DNA of 64,000 nt. Origin: Siphonodentalium dalli (lineage: Eukaryota > Mollusca > Scaphopoda > Gadilida > Siphonodentaliidae). A model generated the notes under the pieces. It saw only the letters and a list, made by a program, of their open reading frames with translations, made no database searches and was not told the origin of the DNA. Below are positions 11,748 through 20,919 of the stretch, in pieces. The position numbers and the translations under genes were made by a program. The stretch is taken from the NCBI GenBank assembly GCA_032622095.1, contig CP136066.1:63952609-64016608 (forward strand). The letters run 5' to 3'. Numbering within the stretch: position 1 is the stretch's first letter; each line of letters starts with the position of its first letter.

Positions 11748-12184
11748 TACTAGTACCTGATGTGCCCGACTTTGTCCGGGGTATTTAGGGATTTCTCCGT
11801 CTGGGCATAATATACAGCATCTGGACAAACTATTGTTTGATTGGTCCAGAAACATGACTATATGAGCGTATATGGTCACGGTCAAGGTCGCACGTGAAAT
11901 TGGACCAACCCATATTGTTCCCAGGATCAAAATGGCCTACATAACAAATTTGAGTTGGATCGGACGAGGTGCAGAAACATGCCTATATGAGCATATATGA
12001 GGGAGGTCAAGGACATGGTCGCACAGGAAATTTAACCTGCCCATATTGTTCCCAGGATCAAAGTAGGCCTACATGCCAAATTTGAGTTGGATCAGTCAAG
12101 CAGTTTCGAGTCTAATACACACATACATACATACATACATACATACATGTACATACATACAGACAGAAGTACCAAAATATATAA
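11748..12184 (+). mobile_element. Pearl-like/Helentron-type element, divergent subfamily
   Basis: 5' end ACTAGTACCTGATGTGCCCG resembles the ACTAGCCGATGAGCCCGACG end of the next element. Two core units of about 115 bp follow (shared CATATTGTTCCCAGGATCAA and AAATTTGAGTTGGATC), then a CATA microsatellite (about 12118-12160), GACAGA and a short AAAATATATAATA 3' end. Architecture as in bivalve pearl elements. Non-coding. Confidence 0.65.
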
Positions 12185-12187
12185 TAG

Positions 12188-12886
12188 ACTAGCCGATGAG
12201 CCCGACGTTGTCTGGGCTATTCAAAAACCAAATTTCAAGTCGATAGCTCTACCCAGCCCGACGTTGTCCGGGCTATTCAAAAACCAATTTCAAGTCGATA
12301 GCTCTACCCGTTTCCGAGATCTGGTCTGCCCATGCGCGAAGCTGGCGTCGCACGGGCTCGGCAACCCGATAAAATTCGTATCCGGGGCAAGATACATTCA
12401 CATCCGGGCTATTCAAAAACCAAATTTCAAGTCGATAGCTCTACTCGTTTCCGAGATCTGGTCTGCGCATGCGCGAAGCTGGCGTCGCACGGGCTCAGCA
12501 ACCCGATAAAATTCGTATCCGGGGCAAGATACATTCACATAGCAAATTTCAAGTCGATAGCTCCACCCGTTTCCGAGATCTCGTCTGCGCATGCGCGAAG
12601 ATGGCGTCGCACGGGCTCGGCGACCCGATAAAATTCGTATCCGGGGCAAGATACATTCACATAGCAAATTTCAAGTCGATAGCTCCACCCGTTTCCGAGA
12701 TCTCGTCTGCGCATGCGCGAAGCGGGCGCCGCACGGGGTCGCCAATACGACAACGTCCACCGCCTGGTCAAACTACACACACATACCAAGTTTCGTCCCG
12801 ATCGGTCGAGAATCGTAGATTTGTATTAATGACAGACAGACAGACATACAGACAGACAAACAGAGGTCTTCAAAATATATATGAGA
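12188..12886 (+). mobile_element. Pearl-like/Helentron-type element, copy 1
   Basis: Starts ACTAGCCGATGAGCCCGACG. The first part is duplicated in truncated form (12201-12256). About four core units of roughly 122 bp follow, each with TTTCAAGTCGATAGCTC, TCTGCGCATGCGCGAAG and ATTCGTATCCGGGGCAAG. Then come a TTTCGTCCCGATCGGTCGAG block, a GACA microsatellite and a GGTCTTCAAAATATATATGA end. The arginine-rich ORFs on both strands are reads through the GC-rich core repeats and are not genes. Confidence 0.8.
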
Positions 12887-12938
12887 TAACACATATTATC
12901 TCAAGTTGACAAAACACAATGCGAATAAAGAAGTAACT

Positions 12939-13446
12939 AAGATAAAATTTGTATCCGGGGCAAGATACATTCACATAGCAAATTTCAAGTCGATAGCTCA
13001 ACCCGTTTCCGAGATCTCGTCTGCGCATGCGCGAAGCTGGCGTCGCACGGGCTCGGCGACCCGATAAAATTCGTATCCGGGGCAAGATACATTCACATAA
13101 CAAATTTCAAGTCGATAGCTCCACCCGTTTCCGAGATCTCGTCTGCGCATGCGCGAAGATGGCGTCGCACGGGCTCGGCGACCCGATAAAATTCGTATCC
13201 GGGGCAAGATACATTCACATAACAAATTTCAAGTCGATAGCTCCACCCGTTTCCGAGATCTCGTCTGCGCATGCGCGAAGCGGGCGCCGCACAGGCTCGC
13301 CAATACGACAACGTCCACCGCCTGGTCAAACTACACACACATACCAAGTTTCGTCCCGATCGGTCGAGAATCGTAGATTTGTATTAATGACAGACAGACA
13401 GACATACAGACAGACAAACAGACAGAGGTCTTCAAAATATATATGA
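12939..13446 (+). mobile_element. Pearl-like element, copy 2 (5'-truncated)
   Basis: Enters within a core unit (GATAAAATTTGTATCCGGGG), carries three core units, the conserved 3' block, the GACA microsatellite and the AAAATATATATGAGA end. It lies 52 bp after copy 1 in the same orientation. Confidence 0.8.
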
Positions 13447-13469
13447 GATTAACATAATAATAAAGTTCT

Positions 13470-13722
13470 GGCATTGACATCCAAATCATTGCGCTAAGCT
13501 CTTACATCACTGCGCATGGCGATAATACATGTGTGTCTTACTAAAAAATATGAGGCTGGTTTTAGGGTGTAATTATGTGATAAATTATTTATCACATATA
13601 GTAGCCCCTTAACTGGCCTAATAATTTTTAGTAAGACATACGATTATTATCGCCGATTTTTATCGGCACGCCCAGTGACATAAACGCTTAGAACAATGAT
13701 GTTGATGTCAATGCCGGAAATT
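13470..13722. mobile_element. Inverted-repeat MITE
   Basis: GGCATTGACATCCAAATCAT... at the left is matched by ...ATGATGTTGATGTCAATGCC at the right. Inner blocks GCGATAATACATGTGTGTCT and GTAAGACATACGATTATTAT also pair. About 250 bp, non-coding, nested inside the 11490-14545 inverted structure. Confidence 0.65.
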
Positions 13723-13814
13723 AATTGTTATGTTAATTTAGAATATAATTATGATATTTAATGTGTGTTGGGTTATTTAGTGTTGACTGTGAGATAAACA
13801 TGGGTGATAATTAA

Positions 13815-14280
13815 AGGCAAAATTAATTTTCGAACCCCAGATCACATTATATAAAATATATGCCATATTATATACCATTTGAAAGAGGAAGCTCCAAAAC
13901 ATTATATTATGAACTTATCCAGTGTAATAAACTGTGAACTTGTTGTTTTTGTTGAGGTACCAACGTGTTTGAGTGCTTAAGTTTCATCTGGATTGTACTG
14001 CAAGTGTATTATTTTCAATGGGAAGGGGAATATTAACTCTATATTTTAGTTTGAATTTTGTTGCATTCTGGTAGCAAGACGGGGGAAATGTTTTTTCTAT
14101 GATTTCAGATATTTTCTTTTACACTATGGGCACCTTCTGAGACATAGACATTCCAAATGGTGAAGAATTATAGTATTTTAATCATATTTTATGGCATAGA
14201 TTGTTATTAAAACTATATATCAAGACGCTATAAAAAAAAATAATGACTCAAAAATTAAAAATGGGCCTTTAAAGGGTGGT
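13815..14280. mobile_element. Family H dispersed repeat in intron 1
   Basis: Aligns along most of its length with 8867-9340 (same order of ATTATATACCATTTGAA, GGAAGCTCCAAAACATTATA and GTTGTTTTTGTTGAGGTA). No coding capacity. Confidence 0.55.
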
Positions 14281-14549
14281 TAAACATGCAACATGAAAAG
14301 ACACATTTAAAATGGAACTACATTTGTTCTTGAAAGTGTCTTTTCTTACTCTTTGGTTGTGATAAGGAAATCAATATAAATATTTTTTTAACCCCAGCCG
14401 TTTCAAGATGCATTCTCCTTGCGTAAATGTGATTATATGGTCAAATGGATCTCAAATTCATTGCAATTCTATAAAAATTATTAGCCTCGTCCACGAAATT
14501 TGATTTGATTTTATTAACCTCATCCACTAAATTTGATTCGATCCAATAA

Positions 14550-15784
14550 ATTAATATTGATATGACAATGTATTCTCTTATATATGCGAGGCTCCCTATG
14601 GGAGACTTGCATATATAAGAGAATGCATTGTCACACATGACAGGATTTTCGCAAAATTCAGGAATCTCCAGTTATGGAAGGTAGGGTCCTGCGAATTGGA
14701 TATTTTGATCGAATCGAATATCGAATCGAATTCACGAAATTGAATCGAATATCGAATCGAATATCGAATCGAATCATATCTGTGTGTTGCATTCTTAATT
14801 AGGTATGTTTTGTCAACGATTAGATTATTTGTGAAACGTTCTATGAACTACATGCATGAAGTTCCATCAGAACTTATGTGCCGATAAACCGTCGTTTGAT
14901 ATACTATTAACTTCAATTTATAATTGTCAAGAAAACAAAGCAGATTAAAACGTCCATGCTGCCATCACAACGATTAATATATTACCACTAAACGGATTAT
15001 CAAACTTAAATCACACGAAATTTCTACAGTTTGCATGTACATGCAAAATTGCAAATCGGCATTCGGAAACACCCGTTGTTATAAACTTGAAGACGCAACA
15101 ACAGTCGCAGTGTAGCCTCTTCATGTATTGGTTGATGCTTCTTGAACAGATGATTCCATAGATGGGTCATTGTCCCAGATGCTTGCGATTTATACACCAT
15201 GCATGTTGCATTCATCACACGTGCCTGCAGCTTTATCTTGTTTAAAATAAACATGAATGATGGACGACATTTTGTCCATTGTAAAAGAAAACTCCGAAAC
15301 TGAAAGTCAACTTCAAAAGAGAACAGTGCCAACATGCACTTTTCGACACCAGGAACATGTGTTGTTTACATTCTCACCCATATTACATAACGCAGAATCG
15401 AATAGACGATGGATAACGCTATCGGTAGCCCAGTCTCATAGCTATTATAATTTACCGCGTCGTCGGTCCATTGGCTATCTGCTAGCTTTTGCTACCATTT
15501 TAAAGCTATATAATTCAGACGTATTTAGTCGTCCTATCGTGGCTAATTGTTGGCTATGTACAATAAGAATTATAACGTGCATATATACATCATTTTCTGG
15601 AATTAAATGCCACAAACAGCTAAGATCGACATGAGTACTTGTCCTGAAACAGCCTACTTTTCCGTCATAGTATATTCGAAATTTCGAGTTGGCAATTTCG
15701 ACTCGAATTCGAATCGAATTTGACTTTCGAATCGAATCTCGAATCGAATATCGAATATTCGCAGGAGCCTAATGGAAGGGTTAA
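14550..15784. mobile_element. Family B2 MITE interrupted by a hAT element
   Basis: The piece 14550-14681 carries the hairpin (ATTCTCTTATATATGCGAGG with its complement) and the right-hand sequence TTTTCGCAAAATTCAGGAAT that closes family B2 copies. Its last bases, GGGTTAA, appear only at 15778-15784, after the inserted hAT element. The left end is truncated. Compare the intact copies at 53530 and 58250. Confidence 0.7.
14682..15771 (-). mobile_element. hAT transposon remnant with 8-bp target duplication
   Basis: The ends TAGGGTCCTGCGAAT and ATTCGCAGGAGCCTA form 15-bp inverted termini with one mismatch. ATGGAAGG flanks both sides (14674-14681 and 15772-15779) as an 8-bp target duplication, diagnostic of the hAT superfamily. 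Subterminal GAATCGAATAT repeats sit inside each end. Minus-strand ORF 15024-15335 carries a BED-finger-like pattern (TCMVYKSQASGTMTHLWNHL then KKH) with its first cysteine apparently lost. No DDE transposase domain remains. Confidence 0.82.
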
Positions 15785-15834
15785 TAGAGAAATGGGATCC
15801 AAATAGGAATTCTAGAGACGTAAATCTGATGAGA

Positions 15835-15946
15835 TACAGTAATGCTCTAAGTAATCGACTCCTTAAACACAGCAGAATTATGGGTAACTTTTCAGGATTT
15901 AGTCGGAAATATGGCTTGTTGCCATTCATCGGAAAGCTCTCCCCGA
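15835..15946. mobile_element. Family A MITE, left half only
   Basis: Left arm from TACAGTAATGCTCTAAG to the central GGAAAGCTCTCC. The right arm is missing. It begins 51 bp after the TTAA of the preceding B2 element. Confidence 0.8.
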
Positions 15947-15957
15947 TGCCAGCATCT

Positions 15958-16012
15958 CGCCATCAAAATATCTTAGCTGGTTTTAGTACGAGAAGACTTG
16001 GACTAATATCAA
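15958..16012 (-). repeat. Dispersed repeat fragment (AGTCCAAGTCTTC)
   Basis: AATATCTTAGCTGGTTTTAG and ACGAGAAGACTTGGACTAAT match both arms of the inverted pair found at 28108-28156 and 29426-29477. Probably the end of a transposon family. Confidence 0.5.
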
Positions 16013-16208
16013 CGGTATGTGTGGGTTAAAGATATTCATCTGTAAACATATCAGAAACATGTATCTAGATGTATTAATAATATAGAGATACATGAACCTA
16101 CCAATCCATGTAAGATACTGAGCTTTATACAGTACATGTTGGTTAGACACAGGTACCTGACACAATATTACAAGTACAGGTAGTTGTAACAATAAAAGTA
16201 CCTACATG

Positions 16209-16401
16209 TACAGTAATGCTCTAAATAATCGACTTCTTAACCACAGCAGATTTATGGGTAATTTTTCAGGATTTAGTCGGAAATATGACTCAGTGAGAGC
16301 TTTCCGATGAATGGCAACAAGCCATATTTCTGACTAAATCCTGATAAGTTGCCCATAATTCCACTGTGGTTAAGGAGTCGATTATTTAGGGCATTACTGT
16401 A
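16209..16401. mobile_element. Family A MITE
   Basis: TA-flanked copy of 193 bp, TACAGTAATGCTC to GGGCATTACTGTA. Only 20 bp separate it from the next family A copy. Confidence 0.85.
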
Positions 16402-16421
16402 TAACACCAGATACCATGTGA

Positions 16422-16621
16422 TAGAGTAATGCCATAATTAATCGACTCTTTAACCACAGCAGAATTATGGGTAATTTTTCAGGATTTAGTCGGAAATATG
16501 GCTTGTTGCCATTCATCGGAAAGCTCTCAGTGAGCAACAAGCCATATTTCTGACTAAATCCTGAAAAGTTACCCATAATTTGGCCGTGGTTAAGGGGTCG
16601 ATTACTTAGAGCATTACTGTA
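16422..16621. mobile_element. Family A MITE abutting a splice donor
   Basis: A 200-bp copy. Its right-hand TA (16620-16621) touches the GTACGT donor of the PPxY gene's first coding exon (donor 16626-16621 on the minus strand), so the insertion lies immediately after the donor hexamer. The long minus ORF through this region is the exon running on into the MITE arm. Confidence 0.85.
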
Positions 16622-16626
16622 CGTAC

Positions 16627-16804
16627 CAATCCATGTGAGAATGCCTCCTATCACAAGTAGAACTCCCGAGATGCTCATAAACAGTAAACCCTGTCTCAAA
16701 GGCTTATTGGACGCTGGTGAAAAAGATGATGAAGTAACAAACGTCCGCAAAGCACTTGGTCTGTTATTTCGTGGTACATGTATGTGTGATGAATGAAACA
16801 TCAT
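16627..16804 (-). CDS. Two-PPxY membrane protein, exon 1 (TMEM174/TMEM51-like)
   Basis: First coding exon of a four-exon minus-strand gene (exons 16804-16627, 11288-11146, 9604-9492, 8831-8582; all GT-AG and all in phase) encoding 227 aa. It starts MMFHSSHIHV. There is no signal peptide, and the basic, Ser-rich N-terminus leads into TM1 (about residues 39-60, LLFMSISGVLLVIGGIL). TM2 comes from exon 2, and the tail has two PPxY motifs. Human TMEM174, TMEM171 and TMEM51 share the plan of two close membrane segments followed by a proline/tyrosine-motif tail, and the length is close to TMEM174. Assignment among these is inference. Such tails usually recruit WW-domain ubiquitin ligases. A GTACGT donor follows immediately. 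Confidence 0.78.
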
Positions 16805-16959
16805 GATATTGATATAATGCCTCGTCAAGAATATTCTTTATGCAGAGAACGATTTGTGTGATATAATGCCTCGTCAAGAATATTCTTGATGCAGAGAACA
16901 GTTTCTGTGATATAATGCCTGATCAAGAATAGTCTTTGTGCAGAGAATGGTCATACCAC
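16805..16959 (-). other. Probable 5' UTR with 49-bp tandem repeat
   Basis: Minus-strand sequence between a good acceptor (TTTCTTTGCAG, AG at 16961-16960) and the start codon, so an upstream non-coding exon is implied but not located. About 2.8 copies of a 49-bp unit (GATATAATGCCTCGTCAAGA on the plus strand, starting 16811, 16860, 16909) fill it. One short upstream ORF of about 25 codons starts near the acceptor and stops before the main ATG. Confidence 0.5.
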
Positions 16960-16961
16960 CT

Positions 16962-17637
16962 GCAAAGAAACAAGACAGAGTTGTATTATAAATTTGAAGG
17001 TTGAAAGATAGCTTTCCATAGGTACCAAAACTGTTGATTATTGATTTGTTAAATCGTTCAAAACTGGTGACATGTAGTCTTATAGAGAGTAACAGTACAC
17101 CATTGGGTTTTTATGGCCCTTTACGGGCATATAAAGTTATTGTATACTGTTGTTACATTGACATTAGGGTTAAAACCTGATGAATAATGCAAGTTTCATT
17201 AAACATTCATTCTCAAATCATTGGTGCCTTGGTGGTCTCAGTGTTAGCTGACCATGCCATTTTTATTTGAAAACATGCGCACACTGAGCCCACTCCATCA
17301 TGCATCCAGGGGCGTTTATGAATAATCAAATGCAGCTTTTAAAAAACGAGAGTCCGATCACGATCAGCAGATATTTAACCCATCCCTTGGTGATAGTAAA
17401 TTGCTATGAACGAAATCATAATCTAGAGTTTTTATGTTGAATTATAGAGTATTCTGTTATGTACTAAAGTAGCAGACAAATGTATATAAATAACACAGAT
17501 TATTGGAATTTATGGCTCAAAAGAGAAGGGTTAATATAACATCCAAATTACAGAGCATGTCACCACTATCTTAGTGTAAGCAGTTCTATTTATGTTGTTG
17601 CAAATTGCCATGTGAGACATCAAAATAATATTGTTAT
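16962..17637. other. Gene-free stretch upstream of the PPxY gene
   Basis: No exon, RNA gene or recognised repeat. It would hold the upstream intron of the minus-strand gene. Confidence 0.4.
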
Positions 17638-17812
17638 TTAACCCTTTCAGTGCCAAGTCCGATTTTTGTATCAACCCATATTTCCTTGATCATTTTTCAA
17701 ATTTATTGATTATAATAATGTGATACATTGATGGAAAGAGCTCTTAGATTTGAAAAATGATCAAGGAAATATGGGTTGATACAAAAATCGGACTTGTCAC
17801 TGAAAGGGTTAA
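17638..17812. mobile_element. TTAA-flanked hairpin MITE (piggyBac-like)
   Basis: Starts TTAACCCTTTCAGTGCCAAG and ends CACTGAAAGGGTTAA, 175 bp. The arms are nearly identical for about 70 bp (ATCAACCCATATTTCCTTGA and its complement). The ends resemble families B/B2 but the interior is unrelated. Confidence 0.85.
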
Positions 17813-17816
17813 TAAT

Positions 17817-18734
17817 GGAACAGCTTGGGATATCGATTGGGTTGATGCTCTTTTGGACCGAGTCCCCTCCCGTCCCGTCCTCCGGGAGTTATCTTGCTTG
17901 TATGTCTTCAGATTAGGTCAAATTGATGCTTTGCGTATATGAATATAGAGTGCAGACTTTCCCAAGCATGATAATATCAAACATGCGTATATAAGAGGTC
18001 CGTTAAATGTCAAAGCAACGAGATTTATAAGTATTAAACAAACCCTTGTTTCCCAGAGAATTTTGATTTGTCGCGCAATCAGAAAATGCATGTAAACAAT
18101 ACATTAACCCTTTACCCAACAAACCGGCCAAAAACGGCCAAATAAAGCTGCAACAGCCTAAATTATCTTGGGTCTGTCTCAATAAACCATACAAATATGG
18201 ATATCATTGGAACCGGCTCATTGACCACATTGTGATGGTTACAGTTATGCCCTGTGCCAATGCATTCTCTTATATATGCGAGTCGACCATAGGTCGCCTC
18301 GCATATATAAGAGAATGCATTGGCATAAAAAAAATCTTTTTTTAACACTTTTTACCATTTTTTCTTACATTCTTTAACAATTTTATAATTTTTAATGTGT
18401 TAAGCCAATGCATTCTCTTATATATGCGAGGCGACCTATGGTCGACTCGCATATATAAGAGAATGCATTGGCACAGGGCCGTTCTGTTGGGTAAAGGGTT
18501 AAATGATTGTATCATCACATTACATTTTTCTATCAAGGAAAGTGATATAACACTTTGGAGACAGATTAATCACGGACATGTCAGATGATTCATCACATTG
18601 ATGGGTTCATGTGAATACACAGGCTCCACATGTAAATGTGGTACATCTTTTTAATGAATTTCTGTTATAGAAGAGTAACATGAGGGACTCGGTCCAAAAC
18701 AGCATCAACCCAACCGATATCCCAAGCTGTTGTA
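17817..18734. mobile_element. Element with about 50-bp terminal inverted repeats, host to a family B MITE
   Basis: AACAGCTTGGGATATCGATT through GACCGAGTCCCCTC (17817-17870) pairs with GAGGGACTCGGTCC through ATCCCAAGCTGTTG (18682-18734). Removing the nested family B insertion (18104-18502) leaves a host element of about 520 bp. The 61-aa ORF at the left arm is incidental. Confidence 0.75.
18104..18502. mobile_element. Family B MITE (TTAA-flanked)
   Basis: TTAACCCTTTACCCAACA to TTGGGTAAAGGGTTAA, with the two GCATTCTCTTATATATGCGA hairpins inside. It is reversed relative to the copy at 2898, with the long flank on the left. Confidence 0.85.
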
Positions 18735-18759
18735 GACTGAGAAGACTTTATAGAAATAG

Positions 18760-19330
18760 AGAAATTATAAGTCAACAAGAACCGTAACTGCAGTAGAAAA
18801 GGGCAGACCTAAATTCGAACTTGATCGATGTATTTTCCAATGAGTAATCCATACACCAAATTTGAAAACAAACAGAATGCTATAACTAAAGCTACATGTA
18901 TCAACCAAAAATAATTGTCAATTATAAGCCAACAAGGACCATACCGGTAACTCTGGTAAAAATAGGCAGACGAAACCCAAATTTGAAATTGACCTTTATT
19001 TTCATATGAGTAATCCAAATGCCAAACAGATAACTATAATTTACATGTAAGCTACATGTATCACCTGTAAACCAAAATAATCGTCAATTTATAAGTCAAC
19101 AAGGACCATAACTTTGGTTAAAATAGGCAGACAGAAGCCAAATTCGTACCTGACTTGTATTTTCATATGAGTAAACCATTTACCAAATTTGAAAACAATC
19201 AGATAACTAAATATAAAATTATCACCCGGAAACCAAAATAATTGACAAATTCTAAGTCGACATGGACAATAACTCTGGTAAAAATTGGCAGACTGAACCC
19301 AAATTCGAACAAGACCTGTATATTGATGTG
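18760..19330. repeat. Tandem core units of about 150-165 bp
   Basis: Four diverged units share GTCAATTATAAGTCAACAAG, GGTAAAAATAGGCAGAC, AACCCAAATTCGAAC and CATATGAGTAATCC. Related to the core of the element at 10440-10745, so probably the core array of a pearl-like element whose microsatellite end is missing. Confidence 0.6.
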
Positions 19331-19374
19331 CGGTTTTGAAATTTCATTTCGGTTTTGGTTTCAGTATGGTTTTT

Positions 19375-20115
19375 GTAGAACAAGACAGTCAATGACTCTG
19401 GAGTCGCTCATCTGACTGTAAAGACTGGGACTCTGAAGACTACAAGAGCCAGTACTAGTACTTGTCAAATTTACTTCAAAATAAGTAGTTAGAGCAAATA
19501 CATTCAGCTTATAAATTAAAGTGTTCACACTGACAAACATACACATTCTTAATGTATATATGTATATATGAATAATGCTAACCGCTGTCAACTATGGTAT
19601 CAAATTTCCCAAAACTTGTTATTAGTCAACATTTTGTTCAACAAAATATGGCCGTATTATCACTAAAGTGTAACAAAATTTGACCGTATTACCACTTGAT
19701 TTTAGAGTTATCCATCTTCATCTGCAATTTTGTCCGATCTCGACCCTCTGTTTGACCACGTGTTTCTGGGCCACATATTATTACACATCTCGAGAAATAA
19801 CAAGCTTCAAAAATCGATTTCTGATCACTCAAGAGCTTTGATGGTGGGTTCCTCAACTCAAATATTTTTCACCCCCGAAGCCGAAGAAATAGTAATTTTG
19901 GAGCATCTGATTGGATTGAGTACCTGTAAGTCCAATTATTAACAAATGTGAAAACTGCCTCCCATAGTATGGGAAGGGGTCACTCTCACCAAACAAAACA
20001 GCCAATGACTGGCGACGCTTACCTGACTGTAAAGACTGAGAAGACTAGGACTCTGATGCCAAAGACCATAAGAGTTAGAACTTGTCAAAATCACTTTAAA
20101 ACAAGTAGTTCTAAA
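19375..20115. mobile_element. Family D element inside a duplicated host repeat
   Basis: Segment 19378-19490 (TCAATGACTCTGGAGTCGCT, CTGACTGTAAAGACTG) recurs at 20002-20112. Between them, 19565-19935 matches family D (GCTGTCAACTATGGTATCAA, CTTGATTTTAGAGTTATCCA, CGAAGCCGAAGAAATAGTAA, GATTGAGTACCT). Short ORFs are not conserved in other family D copies. Confidence 0.6.
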
Positions 20116-20139
20116 GAGGGACATAGCTAGAGGGTCTCC

Positions 20140-20515
20140 TTTGAGAAGTCCACCTTGAAATTTTCAACTGCATGACCCAGTCACCCAAGGACCATCCATT
20201 CCAAATATAAGCTAAATAGGCCGGATGGTTCTTGAAAAGAAGGTGTTTTAAGAATTACTATAGAGGGATGGAATTATGGCCCTGGTCTGCAACTATTTGA
20301 CCAGGTGACCTCATTTGAACAAATCTGAATGTGAGTCACCTAGGGAACATCAACACCAAATAAAAACCAATTTGGTCTCATGGTTCTGGAGAAGATGTTT
20401 AAAGAATTGTTGAGTGATGGATGGACGGACTGACAGATGGATGGACGGACGAGGAGTGATTACTATAGCACCACCAGAGACATTGTCTCAGGTGAGCTAA
20501 ACAATTGCTGAAGGG
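20140..20515 (+). mobile_element. SINE/pearl-like element with GGAC-rich tail
   Basis: Two related core segments (AATTTTCAACTGCATGACCC / GCAACTATTTGACCAGGTGA; GGTTCTTGAAAAGAAG / GGTTCTGGAGAAGA) are followed by a GATGGATGGACGGAC microsatellite and a fixed 3' block (TGATTACTATAGCACCACCA). Same architecture as 10440-10745. Confidence 0.5.
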
Positions 20516-20919
20516 TAAACATGTTTTGAAAATGTGCTGAAGGGTACAAAGGATTTGTGATTGGCACTAGTTATGCAGTTACTCCAAACTCGGCAGTTCA
20601 TTTTCAGTTGATTCTAATTTTCATTGGAACGTAAACAATTATTTTCGAACAGAAGACATGGCACACAAGAAAACTAAATGTCATTGAGAATGAGATGTGT
20701 ACCATTCAGAACTTTTTTTGGTGAGAGTGACCCCTTCAGCCTTAGTAGCGGGTGAGTGAGTTATAGGGGTTCCATTACCCCAAATTCTAGCAGTATTTAC
20801 TCCGATGGATCCCCATTTTGAAATGTTTGTGAAACTTACTATCAAAATCAATTCTGATCATTCGCACAATTTGCTGTCAATACTGCATGTTCCCAGTGTT
20901 GTAATTTTGTGATGAGATT

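Larger units (their letters stand above)
11490..14545. repeat. Large (about 3 kb) inverted-repeat structure in intron 1
   Basis: The segment 11490-11745 (CAAATTTAGTGGACGAGGTT, TTTGAGATCCATTTTATCAC, GACACCTTCAAG, AACACTAAACGACCCAACAC) recurs as reverse complement, in order, across 13735-14545. Pearl-like elements, a 250-bp MITE and a family H copy occupy the interior. It may be the arms of one large transposon filled by later insertions, or two inverted copies of a repeat. Confidence 0.6.

Noticed and set aside
12087-13446. Many overlapping arginine-rich ORFs on both strands (e.g. 146 aa plus, 84 aa minus)
   Set aside because: They repeat with the 122-bp core units of pearl-like elements, occur in several frames and both strands, and recur at 49.7-51.3 kb. 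They reflect GC-rich repeats without stops, not a protein family.
16394-16828. 144-aa minus ORF read as one continuous exon
   Set aside because: Only its first 60 codons are the real exon; after the GTACGT donor it runs through the family A MITE, whose reading (GNFSGFSRKYGLL-type) recurs wherever that MITE occurs.
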